From assembly GCA_002315735.1 (NCBI GenBank), contig DCIA01000001.1, positions 1 to 64,000 of the forward strand: a stretch of 64,000 nucleotides of DNA, given 5' to 3'. This DNA is from Clostridiales bacterium UBA1738 (lineage in GTDB: Bacteria > Bacillota > Clostridia > UBA1381). Both the position numbers and the translations under genes were made by a program. Positions 1 to 9,000 of the stretch are shown here, one piece after another. The first letter of the stretch is position 1. Each line of letters starts with the position of its first letter. Under the pieces are notes generated by a model. That model saw only the letters and a program-made list of their open reading frames with translations. It ran no database searches and had not been told where the DNA came from.

Positions 1-355
1 ACTTCTTTCTTTCCTTCATTCTTGAATCTCTTGTCAAGAAACCGGCTTGTTTAAGAGCTGTTCTGTAAGCTTCTGTATCAACTTCCAAAAGTGCTCTTGC
101 AATACCAAGACGAATAGCACCGGCTTGACCTGTAAATCCGCCACCTTCAACAGTTGCGATAACATCAAACTTAGCGATTGTGCTTGTAAGTTCAAGTGGT
201 TGACGAACGATAACTTTTAGTGTATCAAGACCAAAATATTCATCAATATTTCTTTTATTAATTGTAATGTTTCCTTTACCTGGAACCAATCTTACTCTTG
301 CAACAGAAGATTTTCTTCTTCCTGTTCCGTAGAACTGTTCTTTAGCTTTTGCCAT
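1..355 (-). CDS. rpsI: 30S ribosomal protein S9 (partial, C-terminus off the window)
   Basis: Ribosomal protein S9 of the small subunit; its C-terminal tail reaches towards the P-site tRNA. Reading down from the ATG at 353-355 gives MAKAKEQFYGTGRRKSSVAR, the typical S9 start, then a VPGKGNITINKR stretch and a GFLTRDSRMKERKK region that leads into the basic tail. 118 codons are inside the window; about the last 12 residues, including the usual SKR terminus, lie beyond base 1. It follows rplM by 15 bases, the standard rplM-rpsI pair, and has a GGAGG site just upstream. No promoter of its own is seen, so it should be co-transcribed with rplM. Confidence 0.95.
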   Translation of the reverse strand, partial: MAKAKEQFYGTGRRKSSVARVRLVPGKGNITINKRNIDEYFGLDTLKVIVRQPLELTSTIAKFDVIATVEGGGFTGQAGAIRLGIARALLEVDTEAYRTALKQAGFLTRDSRMKERKK

Positions 356-370
356 CTTTCAAAATCCTCC

Positions 371-808
371 TTACTTAATTTCTTGTGTCCAAGCGACAGG
401 CTTTTGAGCTGCGTGATTATGTTCTGTTCCCTTGTAAACACGAAGTCTTGTAAGAGCATTTCTGCCGATTGTGTTGTTAGGAAGCATACCCTTAACAGCA
501 TAAGTCATAGCTTTTTCAGGATTTTTTTCCATCAAGTCGTCATAGTGGATTTCTTTAATTCCGCCTACCCAACCTGTGTGGTAGTAACGAACCTTTTGAG
601 TAAGTTTGTTACCTGTTAATATTGCCTTGTCTGCATTGATGATGATTACATGATCTCCGCAGTCAACGTGTGGTGTAAATGTAGGTAAGTGTTTACCTCT
701 TAAAATGCTTGCTGCAGCTTGTGCTACTCTACCAAGTGGCTTGTTTGCAGCATCAATGATATACCATTTTCTTTCGATTTCTTCTGGTTTTGCCATATAG
801 CTACTCAT
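371..808 (-). CDS. rplM: 50S ribosomal protein L13
   Basis: Large-subunit protein L13, an early assembly protein. The 145-residue product begins MSSYMAKPEEIERKWYIID, matches the family in length (about 142-148), and carries the GRVAQAAASILRGKHLPTFTPHVDCGDHV-type core and the MLPNN motif. The ATG at 806-808 has an AAGGAGG site 9 bases upstream (complement of 818-824). A second ATG five codons in (MAKPEE) is possible but less well placed. It is first gene of the rplM-rpsI operon and has a promoter at 876-904 and a hairpin leader at 845-864. Confidence 0.96.
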   Translation of the reverse strand: MSSYMAKPEEIERKWYIIDAANKPLGRVAQAAASILRGKHLPTFTPHVDCGDHVIIINADKAILTGNKLTQKVRYYHTGWVGGIKEIHYDDLMEKNPEKAMTYAVKGMLPNNTIGRNALTRLRVYKGTEHNHAAQKPVAWTQEIK

Positions 809-844
809 TGATTTTTACCTCCTTATTAAACGGATAAATCTTAT

Positions 845-864
845 GTTTATCGCTTTCGATAAAC
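845..864 (-). promoter_or_regulatory. Hairpin in the rplM leader (L13-leader-like)
   Basis: A perfect 8-bp inverted repeat (GTTTATCG / CGATAAAC) with a 4-base loop lies between the rplM promoter and its ribosome binding site. Firmicutes rplM mRNAs often carry an L13-leader hairpin for autoregulation; position and size fit, but I cannot confirm the conserved sequence, so this is a candidate. Confidence 0.45.
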
Positions 865-875
865 CAACGATACAC

Positions 876-904
876 ATTCTACTATAACAAACAAAAAATG
901 TCAA
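876..904 (-). promoter_or_regulatory. Promoter of rplM-rpsI
   Basis: On the minus strand TTGACA (904-899), 17-base spacer, TAGAAT (881-876). It places the transcription start just before the leader hairpin. Confidence 0.75.
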
Positions 905-963
905 TAGATTTATACAAAAAAATCAAAATATAAATTGAGTTCTTTGATTTTCTTCTGTTTTCT

Positions 964-1641
964 TTAAAATACTCCGTTTTTCTCATTTTCAGTTTTTAAA
1001 ATTTCGGCTATTTCTTTTGGAGAATTTACGATAAAGTCAGCCCCCGCCCTTTCTAATTCTTCCTTTGTTCTAAACCCCCAAAGTACACCAACGCTTTTAA
1101 AGTTGCCGTTTTTGGCGGTTTTAATGTCAATATTTGTGTCGCCTATAAAAAGCGTTTCGAACGGAGTTATTCCAAAGTTTTTGCAAATCAAAAGCGCAGC
1201 GTTTGGCTCGGGCTTATTCGGTATGCCGTCTATTTGACCTGTTATATAGTCAAAAGTGTCAGGAAATAGATGATTTACATTGATTTTGGCGAAATAATCG
1301 GGTTTATTGGAGCATACGGCTATTTTTATTCCCATTTTCTTTATCTCTTGCAACAATTCAATAATTCCGGCATAGGCTTTAAGATTGGTATTTGGATTAT
1401 TCAAATATTCGTTATCATAAAAATCGCCAAGTTTTTTATAGTTTTCGTCGGTATCAGCACTATGGTGTGCTAAAATACGATGAATGAGAACATTTCTTCC
1501 GTCGCCTAAAAAATAGTTATAATATGATGGGTCTATTGGCGAGAAACCACACTTTTGAAGAGCAGTATTTCCAAAATGCGAAATGGCGGGAATACTGTCT
1601 ATTAAAGTGCCGTCGAGGTCAAAAATACAAAGTTTAATCAT
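964..1641 (-). CDS. HAD-superfamily hydrolase, phosphoglycolate phosphatase-like
   Basis: 225-residue cytosolic phosphatase of the Gph/PpaX branch of the HAD superfamily. Motif I is FDLDGTLIDS (about residues 7-16, nucleophile and acid aspartates), motif II is the Ser of VCSN (about 110), motif III includes the Lys of NKPEPNAA, and motif IV is IGDTNIDIKTA. The helical cap between motifs I and II is C1-type. Substrate could be phosphoglycolate, pyrophosphate or another small phosphoester and cannot be decided here. It is monocistronic, with a consensus promoter (1674-1702) and an AAGGTGA site. It ends only about 60 bases before the rplM promoter and shows no clear terminator. Confidence 0.85.
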   Translation of the reverse strand: MIKLCIFDLDGTLIDSIPAISHFGNTALQKCGFSPIDPSYYNYFLGDGRNVLIHRILAHHSADTDENYKKLGDFYDNEYLNNPNTNLKAYAGIIELLQEIKKMGIKIAVCSNKPDYFAKINVNHLFPDTFDYITGQIDGIPNKPEPNAALLICKNFGITPFETLFIGDTNIDIKTAKNGNFKSVGVLWGFRTKEELERAGADFIVNSPKEIAEILKTENEKNGVF

Positions 1642-1673
1642 TGAATATCACCTTTTCCATAAAGTCACCCATA

Positions 1674-1702
1674 ATTATAAACAAAAATTGACTATTTGTC
1701 AA
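1674..1702 (-). promoter_or_regulatory. Promoter of the HAD phosphatase gene
   Basis: Perfect consensus on the minus strand: TTGACA (1702-1697), 17-base spacer, TATAAT (1679-1674). Confidence 0.85.
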
Positions 1703-1719
1703 AAATAATTGAATTACTA

Positions 1720-1748
1720 TTGAAAAAACTTTTAAAATAATGTATAAT
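1720..1748 (+). promoter_or_regulatory. Promoter of the nadK-argR-recN operon
   Basis: TTGAAA (1720-1725), 17-base spacer, TATAAT (1743-1748), back to back with the promoter of the divergent phosphatase gene. Confidence 0.8.
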
Positions 1749-1779
1749 TGTATAAATATGCAACATGTGAGGGGATATC

Positions 1780-2613
1780 GTGAAAAAAATTGCAGTAATT
1801 CCTAATGTTACGAAGGATAAAGATTATACATTTACGAAACGACTTGTGAATTTTTTGGAAAGCAAGGCGGAGATTGTTATGCCTTCTCTTGATGAAAAAT
1901 CAGGGATAAAGGCAGAATTTAAAACTGAAAATCTTTTTGATAATGTGGATAATGCGATAATCTTAGGTGGCGACGGCACAATGCTGCAAGTTGCTGAGCC
2001 GTGTGGAAAAAATGGGATTCCCGTAATGGGAATTAATCTCGGCAAGGTAGGGTTTATGACAGAAGTCGAAATTGATGATGTGCAATCAGCTTGCACAAGG
2101 CTTTTAGCAGATGATTATGCCGTTGAAAGTCGTATGATGATGGATATTGAGATTTTGAAAAGTAACGGCGAAACGAAAAGGTTTATAGCGCTAAATGATA
2201 CGGTTATTTCAAAACCAAAAGCGGAAATGATAGCGATGGAACTTCACGAGGACGACGAAAAAGTAAGCGAATATATTGCAGACGGGCTTATTATTTCGAC
2301 TCCGACAGGCTCAACGGGATATTCGCTTTCAGCAGGAGGCCCTGTGGCAGATCCAACAATGGATTTATTTATTGCAACACCGATTTGTGCACATCAGTTA
2401 TCTGCAAGACCAATGCTTTTGTCTGATAAGAAAAGAATTAATTTGAGATTATCGGACGGAGGGGACTCTTTCGCAACTGTCACGGTTGACGGAGAGGATA
2501 AATACACAATCGGCAAGGAAGATGTGGTTTCTATCACACGCTCGGAATATAGACTTAAAATTATCAAACTCGGAAAACAATCTTTCTATAATACTATGAT
2601 GATGAAGTTATAA
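1780..2613 (+). CDS. nadK: NAD kinase
   Basis: Phosphorylates NAD+ to NADP+ using ATP or polyphosphate; cytosolic. 277 residues, normal for the family. The GGDGT motif sits at about residues 63-67, an ALNDTVI segment at about 140, and the second signature STPTGSTGYSLSAGGP at about 170-185. The start is GTG at 1780 with GAGGGG 5 bases upstream. argR follows after 12 bases and then recN, the common clostridial order nadK-argR-recN. Confidence 0.96.
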   Translation: MKKIAVIPNVTKDKDYTFTKRLVNFLESKAEIVMPSLDEKSGIKAEFKTENLFDNVDNAIILGGDGTMLQVAEPCGKNGIPVMGINLGKVGFMTEVEIDDVQSACTRLLADDYAVESRMMMDIEILKSNGETKRFIALNDTVISKPKAEMIAMELHEDDEKVSEYIADGLIISTPTGSTGYSLSAGGPVADPTMDLFIATPICAHQLSARPMLLSDKKRINLRLSDGGDSFATVTVDGEDKYTIGKEDVVSITRSEYRLKIIKLGKQSFYNTMMMKL

Positions 2614-2625
2614 GGGAGAAACCTA

Positions 2626-3081
2626 ATGAAACAGAAAAGACACCAAAAAATATTAAGAATTATAACTGAAAAAGATGTAAAAACACAAGAACAACTAACA
2701 GATGAACTTAAAAATGCAGGATTTTTAGTGACACAAGCGACAATTTCAAGGGATATTAAAGAACTCGGATTAATAAAGCTTGCACTTTCCGACGGATCGT
2801 ATAAATATGCTGTTACAAGAGAAGAAAAAAAGGATAACGGAGAGCATATTACCATTTTTTCAAAATCTATAATTGAAATAAGATATGCACTTCACACCGT
2901 TGTCATAAGAACATATTCAGGTATGGCAAATGCTGTTGCAGCATCGCTTGACAGTGTTTTCGGTCATGAAATTTTGGGTACGATTGCAGGCGATGATACA
3001 ATTTTAATTATTTTAGAGAATGAAAAATATGCCGAAGAAATGGCGTTAAAACTTCAAAAGGTATTTAATTGGAAGGGTTGA
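2626..3081 (+). CDS. argR: Arginine repressor ArgR
   Basis: Hexameric arginine-dependent transcription regulator of arginine biosynthesis and catabolism. 151 residues with an N-terminal winged helix (about 5-65, including QATISRDIKELGLIK) and a C-terminal oligomerization and arginine-binding domain ending in GTIAGDDTILII (about 122-133), where the two aspartates bind arginine. AAGGGAGA lies just before the ATG and overlaps the end of nadK. recN starts 4 bases after its stop. No arginine genes lie nearby except argS at 25.6 kb. Confidence 0.95.
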   Translation: MKQKRHQKILRIITEKDVKTQEQLTDELKNAGFLVTQATISRDIKELGLIKLALSDGSYKYAVTREEKKDNGEHITIFSKSIIEIRYALHTVVIRTYSGMANAVAASLDSVFGHEILGTIAGDDTILIILENEKYAEEMALKLQKVFNWKG

Positions 3082-3085
3082 TAAT

Positions 3086-4723
3086 ATGCTTATCTGTCTT
3101 AGCGTAAGCAATGTTGCACTAATTGAAAAATTGAATATTGAGTGGAACGATAAAATGACGGTGCTGACCGGTGAAACCGGAGCAGGTAAATCTGTTATTA
3201 TTGACTGCGTGAACTTGCTTTTAGGTGCTAGAAGTGACAAAAATTTGATACGTTACGGCACAGAAAAAGCAAGAATTCAAGGTATGTTTACCGTTTCAAA
3301 GGAAGTTCTTCAAAAACTTAAGGAAGAGGGTATTGATGCCGACGGCGATACCGTAATTGTTGACCGTGAAATTTCGCAAGAAGGCAGAAATATTTGCCGA
3401 ATTAATGGCATAATGACGACACAAAATGTGCTTCGTGATATTGGGACAAGCCTTATAAATATTCATGGACAGCACGATAATCAAGCACTTTTAAACCCTG
3501 AAAAGCACATTGATTTTTTAGACGCATATGCAAAGATAGACTTAGAAGAGTATAGAAATCTCTATTATAAAAGAAAAGAAATCTTAAAAGAAATTGAACT
3601 ATTAAGCCAAAATGAACAGGACAAGTTGGCAAAAATTGATTTATTAAATTATCAAATAAACGAAATAACTTCGGCAGACTTAAAAGTAGGCGAAGAGGAA
3701 GACTTAAAAGAACAAAAAGCGCTAATCGAAAATTCGGAAAAAATAGCAGTTTCATTAAATGAGGCATACAGCTATCTATATGGTGAAAATTGTGCATATG
3801 ACGGGATTGCAAGGGCTGTTTCATCACTTGAAAAGGTATCAGGAATTGACAAGGATATTGACGAAACACTTTCAAAAATCACAGATGTAAAGTACATCAT
3901 TGAAGATGGCGTCCATGAAATAGGCAGATTTTTAGAGAATATTGATTTTGACGAAAATGCACTAAATGATGTTGAAGAAAGACTGGATTTAATTTCAAAA
4001 TTAGAAAAAAAATACGGCGAAAATGTCGAAGCAATTTTAAAATTTCTTGAAAGTGCAACAAATGAACTCGAAAAGATAGAAAATTCCGAAGAAAAAATAC
4101 TGGAACTTCAAAAAGATTTAGAAAATGCAGAAAAAGAACTTTCAAAGGTAGCAGATGAAATATCAAATAAGAGAAAATGTGCAGCAGAGAGTTTGCAAAA
4201 GGATATTGAAAATACCTTATCAGAACTTGATATGCCGAAAGTTAAGTTCTTTGTAAAACTAAAAGAACAAAGTGATTTTACCGTTAAAGGTAAGGAAACG
4301 GCAGAGTTTTTGATTTGTCCGAATGTTGGGGAAGAGTTAAAGCCACTTGTAAAAATTGCGTCCGGTGGTGAACTTTCAAGAGTTATGCTTGCAATAAAAT
4401 CAATTGTTTCGGACGGCGTCGACACGATGGTGTTTGATGAAATTGATACGGGTGTTTCGGGAAGCGCAGCACAAAAAATAGCAATAAAACTATCAAAATT
4501 AGCACAAAATAAACAGGTAATCTGTATAAGCCATTCGCCACAACTTGCGGCGATTGCAGATAATCATTATGTTATTTCAAAATCGTCAGATGAAACAAGG
4601 ACAGTTACAAGCGTTCAAAAATTATCTGCCGATGAAAGAGTTATGGAGATTGCTCGCATTATAGATGGAACAAATATTACAGAAACGGCAATAAAACACG
4701 CAAGGGAAATGTTAGGCAAATGA
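3086..4723 (+). CDS. recN: DNA repair protein RecN
   Basis: SMC-like ATPase acting early in double-strand break repair. 545 residues: Walker A GETGAGKS at about 29-36, a long coiled-coil middle region (about 150-400, rich in Glu/Lys heptads), then the ABC signature ASGGELSR and the Walker B/D-loop VFDEIDTGVSG. The ATG at 3086 follows argR by 4 bases; its GGAAGG site lies inside the argR end. Its stop overlaps the next gene as ATGA. Slightly shorter than the usual 550-570 but complete. Confidence 0.95.
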   Translation: MLICLSVSNVALIEKLNIEWNDKMTVLTGETGAGKSVIIDCVNLLLGARSDKNLIRYGTEKARIQGMFTVSKEVLQKLKEEGIDADGDTVIVDREISQEGRNICRINGIMTTQNVLRDIGTSLINIHGQHDNQALLNPEKHIDFLDAYAKIDLEEYRNLYYKRKEILKEIELLSQNEQDKLAKIDLLNYQINEITSADLKVGEEEDLKEQKALIENSEKIAVSLNEAYSYLYGENCAYDGIARAVSSLEKVSGIDKDIDETLSKITDVKYIIEDGVHEIGRFLENIDFDENALNDVEERLDLISKLEKKYGENVEAILKFLESATNELEKIENSEEKILELQKDLENAEKELSKVADEISNKRKCAAESLQKDIENTLSELDMPKVKFFVKLKEQSDFTVKGKETAEFLICPNVGEELKPLVKIASGGELSRVMLAIKSIVSDGVDTMVFDEIDTGVSGSAAQKIAIKLSKLAQNKQVICISHSPQLAAIADNHYVISKSSDETRTVTSVQKLSADERVMEIARIIDGTNITETAIKHAREMLGK

Positions 4724-5127
4724 AAAAACAAGGAATAGTAAAAAGTGTTTTTGGGGATAACTGTGAGGTTGTAATAAGAAGAGATACGGCGTGTGGAGAA
4801 AACTGTGCTTCGTGTGCAGGTGCTTGTAAAATGAGATATCAAACAGTGCTTGCAAAAAACAGTATAGGCGCAAGCGTAGGCGAAAATGTTATAATTGAAA
4901 CCGATGACAGAGCAATATATAAGGCAGCATTTTTGGTATATATTTTGCCACTCTGCTTATTTTTGATAGCATATGGAATCTTGGGAGGAATATGTGGAAC
5001 AAGTAAAGTTACAATAGGTATTTCGATTTTTATTGGTTTGGCTTCACTGATTCCTGCGTTTGCATATGACAGAAAAAAGAAGAACGATTTAATGCCTATA
5101 GTAACAGAAATAATCAAAAGTACTTGA
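4720..5127 (+). CDS. RseC/SoxR-reducing system-like membrane protein
   Basis: 135-residue membrane protein of the RseC/MucC family (positive regulator of sigma-E, SoxR reduction). The cysteine cluster TACGENCASCAGACK (about 24-38) precedes two transmembrane helices (about 68-92 and 98-117). The soluble part resembles a small beta domain (IVKSVFGDNCEVVIRR). The ATG overlaps the recN stop (ATGA), so translation is probably coupled. In proteobacteria the family is tied to Rnf or electron-transfer membrane complexes. Here it stands alone, so its partner is unknown. Confidence 0.8.
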   Translation: MKKQGIVKSVFGDNCEVVIRRDTACGENCASCAGACKMRYQTVLAKNSIGASVGENVIIETDDRAIYKAAFLVYILPLCLFLIAYGILGGICGTSKVTIGISIFIGLASLIPAFAYDRKKKNDLMPIVTEIIKST

Positions 5128-5152
5128 AAAGTAAAAAACATTGTGATAAAAT
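5124..5152 (+). promoter_or_regulatory. Promoter of the 96-residue unknown gene
   Basis: TTGAAA (5124-5129), 17-base spacer, TAAAAT (5147-5152). The -35 box overlaps the end of the preceding gene. Confidence 0.6.
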
Positions 5153-5187
5153 AATAAAATAGGAATGTTATGAAAGGAATGATATAG

Positions 5188-5478
5188 ATGGCAACGGCAA
5201 AAAAACAAAAACTATTGACATACAAAGATAAGCCTATTTACAGACAAGGCAATAAAATTTATTACGGGGATTTATCGGAAGACCTTATACTTGTTCTTGA
5301 AATCTTGGAAAGCGAAGAAAAAAATGGAGTAACACTTACTAAAAAGGTAAAATTCCATATTCAAGATAACACGGGAGAACTTGGAAAAGGAACAAACTAT
5401 CGCTCAGGTGAAAGAGATAATCTTTACAAGGCTTTTGATATCGGAGCTTGGTGGCTTACAGATGCACTTGAATCATAA
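5188..5478 (+). CDS. Conserved small protein of unknown function
   Basis: 96 residues, no signal peptide or membrane segment, mixed charge, predicted mostly beta (KPIYRQGNKIYYGDLSEDLIL, then TKKVKFHIQDNTG) with a tryptophan pair near the C-terminus (GAWWLTDALES). I do not recognise a family with certainty. The gene has its own promoter, a GAAAGGA ribosome site, and ends at a strong terminator, so it is probably a real single-gene unit. The repeating pattern of short strands would fit a small cytosolic beta-barrel, but that is a guess. Confidence 0.75.
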   Translation: MATAKKQKLLTYKDKPIYRQGNKIYYGDLSEDLILVLEILESEEKNGVTLTKKVKFHIQDNTGELGKGTNYRSGERDNLYKAFDIGAWWLTDALES

Positions 5479-5510
5479 AAAAATGCAAGAACTTTTGTTC
5501 TTGCATTTTT
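5478..5510. terminator. Bidirectional intrinsic terminator
   Basis: AAAAATGCAAGAAC, loop TTTT, GTTCTTGCATTTTT. A and T runs on both flanks let it serve the 96-residue gene on the plus strand and the murA-addB-addA-His-rich operon on the minus strand. Confidence 0.9.
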
Positions 5511-5513
5511 TAT

Positions 5514-6065
5514 TTATTCCGTAAGATTGGAGTCGTTAGCGTCGGTGCCTAAAACTTCTAATTTTCCGTATTTTTCTTCATAAGCTTTAATTATAGAGTC
5601 CTTTTTGCTAAGTTCTTCTTTTAATGAATGGATTTTTTGCTCCAAGACTTCTTTTTCAGAAGGCATATTGCGTTTGATTTTTGCTTCATCAAGAGTTTCG
5701 GGAGAAATCACCAAAACAAGCAGGTATATAACTAAACCAAGGAAAAATGCTGAAAATATACATCTTTTAATAAAAGCAACGCCGGGGGATACTGTTTTTT
5801 TCTTTTTTGTTTTTTTTGCCAACAGTCTTATTAGAGAATTGTTTTCGCTTATAGACTGATTTGAACTTTTATATTTTTTTGAACTATGGTGGTGCTTGTC
5901 GGAACTGTGATGATGCTTATCGGAACTATGGTGATGATGTTCACTAGAACTATGACGATGCTCACCGGAACTATGGTGATGGTGTTCGCCGGAACTGTGA
6001 TGGTGGTGATGGTGATGTTCTTCGCTTGAATTATCGAGAGTCTCAGCAATTTTATCTTCCGTCAT
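5514..6065 (-). CDS. Histidine-rich single-pass membrane protein with coiled coil
   Basis: 183 residues, function unknown. Residues about 17-62 hold six His runs with 23 histidines, separated by SSGE, SSSE or SSDK units. A Lys-rich stretch (about 85-91) is followed by one transmembrane helix (about 98-121) and then a coiled coil (about 134-172, EKEVLEQKIHSLKEELSKK). The positive-inside rule places the His-rich part in the cytoplasm and the coiled coil outside, the same topology as FtsL/DivIC-type division proteins, although no homology is claimed. The His tract could bind Ni, Zn or Cu. It starts 23 bases after the addA stop with an AAGGAAGTGA site and ends at the shared terminator, so it is the last gene of the addBA operon. 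Confidence 0.8.
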   Translation of the reverse strand: MTEDKIAETLDNSSEEHHHHHHHSSGEHHHHSSGEHRHSSSEHHHHSSDKHHHSSDKHHHSSKKYKSSNQSISENNSLIRLLAKKTKKKKTVSPGVAFIKRCIFSAFFLGLVIYLLVLVISPETLDEAKIKRNMPSEKEVLEQKIHSLKEELSKKDSIIKAYEEKYGKLEVLGTDANDSNLTE

Positions 6066-6088
6066 TTTTTCACTTCCTTAGAATTTTT

Positions 6089-9000
6089 CTAACATTCTAT
6101 CACAGAATTATCAAAAAATAAATAGATATATTTATTTTTTATGGTTTTTTTTGTCATTTTTTGTAGTGCGAAGGAATAAAGTTCAAGTTGTTTATCATAT
6201 TTTTCGTGAATTTCATCAATATTAAAATAGGAATCAGTTTTATAATCCAAAACAACAATTTCGTCATTTTCCATAAACCAACAATCAATAACGCCTTGCA
6301 AAAGAATTGTTTCATTTTGTGGATTTTTTATATCGGGATAAATGTAATTTACCGGAACTGCCACCTCAAACTGTTGCTCACGATGGATTTCTTGACTGTT
6401 TAGCATACGCTTTCCTATATCGGAAGAATAAAATGCAAATATTTTTTGAGGATTTATCATCTTTTTTTCATCACTTGCTAAAATTCCGCAAGATACAAGC
6501 CTTGAAATTTCAGATTCGATATAAGAAAGTGTCATATCTGTTGCCAAATTAATATGCTCCAAAACGGTATGAATGAGAGTTCCGTAAGATGCTCCGCTTT
6601 GCTTTTTTTCTTGCAAGAAGGACGGTTTTGGAATAATGGTAGTTTCTGATTTTGATTTAAGCTGAGAAACACTCACCTTTGTAGGAGTTGAAATAAATTC
6701 GCTGAATGGATATTGAAAGTTCAAGAGTTTTTCAATATCAATGTCAGAAATTTCGTTTTTTTCTTCAATTTCATCTTGAGTTTTGTCCCACTTTGTAAGG
6801 TTTTTTTCCAAAACAGTATGTATTATCCAGTTATCTGAGTTTTTTATTGCAGGATAAACCATATCCAAAAATCTTGTTGCAGAAAGTATATAGGAAGGGC
6901 TTAACTTTCCATTTTCCGTATTAACGGCAAGTGCTTTATCATTCTTTTTTAAGGTTGATACAAAGTAAAGTTTTTCTTTTGCACGAGTCATTGCGACATA
7001 TAATTTTCGGATTTCTTCTGATGTTTGCTCGGCTAGTATGGCAGAGCGAAACACCTGCTTTGAAGGAGATAATATGGTATAATTATGTTCAAAATTTATA
7101 TAATCAAGCGAAAGCCCATAGTCCTTATGAAGAGAAACCTTGCTGTTATCAAGTCGTTTTTGTAATTTTTTGCCTCCGCCACGAATAAACACAACCGGAA
7201 ATTCAAGACCTTTGCTTTTGTGAATTGTCATAATTCTGACCACATCGTGATTTTCACCGATTAGTTTTGCAGTAGAAACGTCGGCAGAATTTTTTTCTAT
7301 ACGCTCTATGTACTTAATAAAGCTAAAAAGACCACGAAAACCGCTTGCTTCAAATTGTTTTGCTCTTTCAAAAAGAAGTCTGAGATTTGCTTGTGCTTCG
7401 TCACCTCCGAAAAGCGCTCCTACAAAGGCGTAAAAGTTAGTTTCCTCAAAGAGAGTCCAAACTAATTTATCAGATGTCATATGCCTTGAATATTGACGCC
7501 AACGATTTAAGTCTTTATAGAAATTTTCGGCTTTTCTTGCGATTTCAATATCTTCTAAAGAAGCCAACACACCACTTTTGCAAAGATTTATAAACTCTTT
7601 TAAGGCGAAAAAGAACTTGCCTTTTTTGCATTTTCTTATTGACACAAGTTCGTCATCGGTAAAATTAAAAATAGGTGAGCGAAGGATACTAAGGAGCGGA
7701 ATATCACAATAAGGATTATTTATTACCTTAAAAAGAGAAAGCATAAATCTTATTTCGTTTCGCTCAAAATAACCGGATTGTTCAACAAAGCAGTCAATTC
7801 CGGCAGAAGAAAGTTCGGAAATAAAGATGTCTGCTGCATCTTTAAAGGATGACATTAAAATTACAATATCTTTGTTTTGAATATCCCTTTCTATCATTCC
7901 GTTTTTAGACTTTACAGATACCTTGAAATGATTAGATTTTAACCTGTTAATTTCTGATGCAATATATCGTGCCTCTAAGGTTATGGAATCAAAGGTTTCT
8001 TCGTCATCGTTTTCTGTATCTCCTCTGTCGGTAGGCGAAATTAAAATACATTCGGGACGATAGTCGAAATTTGTTTTCTTGTAGTCTTTGTTTCCTAAAT
8101 ACAGTTTCTGAGTATCATCGTAATTTAATTCTCCTGCATCTTCTGACATTATACCCGAAAAGACATCGTTTATGCCTGTCAAAATTTCTTCTCTGCTACG
8201 GAAATTTTGAGATAGGGTGATTTTACGGTTTTCGCTTTCGGAACTGACAGAATAGGTGTCTAGTTTTTTCTTAAAAAGTGTTGGGTCACTCGAACGAAAA
8301 CGATAGATGCTCTGCTTCATATCACCAACGACAAAAAGATTTGAGCCGTTTGTCACATATTTAAAAATTTCTTCTTGTAATACGCTTGTGTCTTGGTATT
8401 CGTCCATTAGGATTTCTTCATATTTATCTTGCAGTTCCTCTGAAATTTCGGGATGTTCTGAAAGTAACTTGTGAGAAAGCTGCTCAACATCGGTAAAATC
8501 TAAGAGGTTTTTCTTGGATTTCTTTTCAAAAAATCGTACGGAAAAACGCTCCACCATCTTATAAAGCGATAGTGCGACAGGGTATAGGTCATTTTCAGAA
8601 CGCTTTTTGAACTGAGCTATATCAATTATTGCAAATTCTTTTAGGCTTGCAAGGGCCGTTTTAACGGTATCTCGATATGATTTTAAAAGGTCTTTTTCTT
8701 CGTCCGATTTTGAGGTAAGTTTTGAAAGGCTTGGGAAAGAAAAGTCAGCCAAAATGCTATTAGCACCGGAAAAATCAGAGGATTTTAGCGAACTTAGTGT
8801 CTGGTAGCAAGTATAAAAAAGTTTATAATAACTTTTCCACTCATCAAAAATCGGAACGCCCTTTTCGGGAGGATTGTTTTCTATAAAGGAGTCAATATCG
8901 CAATCTATCATATAGTATAGAGCATCTCTTGTGGTGGCTAATGCAAAATCAAGTTGCATCTGATAATTTTTTAAACCCTTTTTATACCATAAAGAATTTT

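Noticed and set aside
5880..6020. Possible CRISPR or minisatellite array
   Set aside because: The repetition is codon-level (His/Ser units of varying length) inside a gene, with no unique spacers.
5605..6049. Overlapping frames in the His-codon repeat region, including an Ile/Val/Thr-rich frame on the same strand as the His-rich gene
   Set aside because: They are frame-shifted readings of CAT/CAC repeats, with no ribosome site; the His-rich frame has a good start, a TM helix and a terminator.
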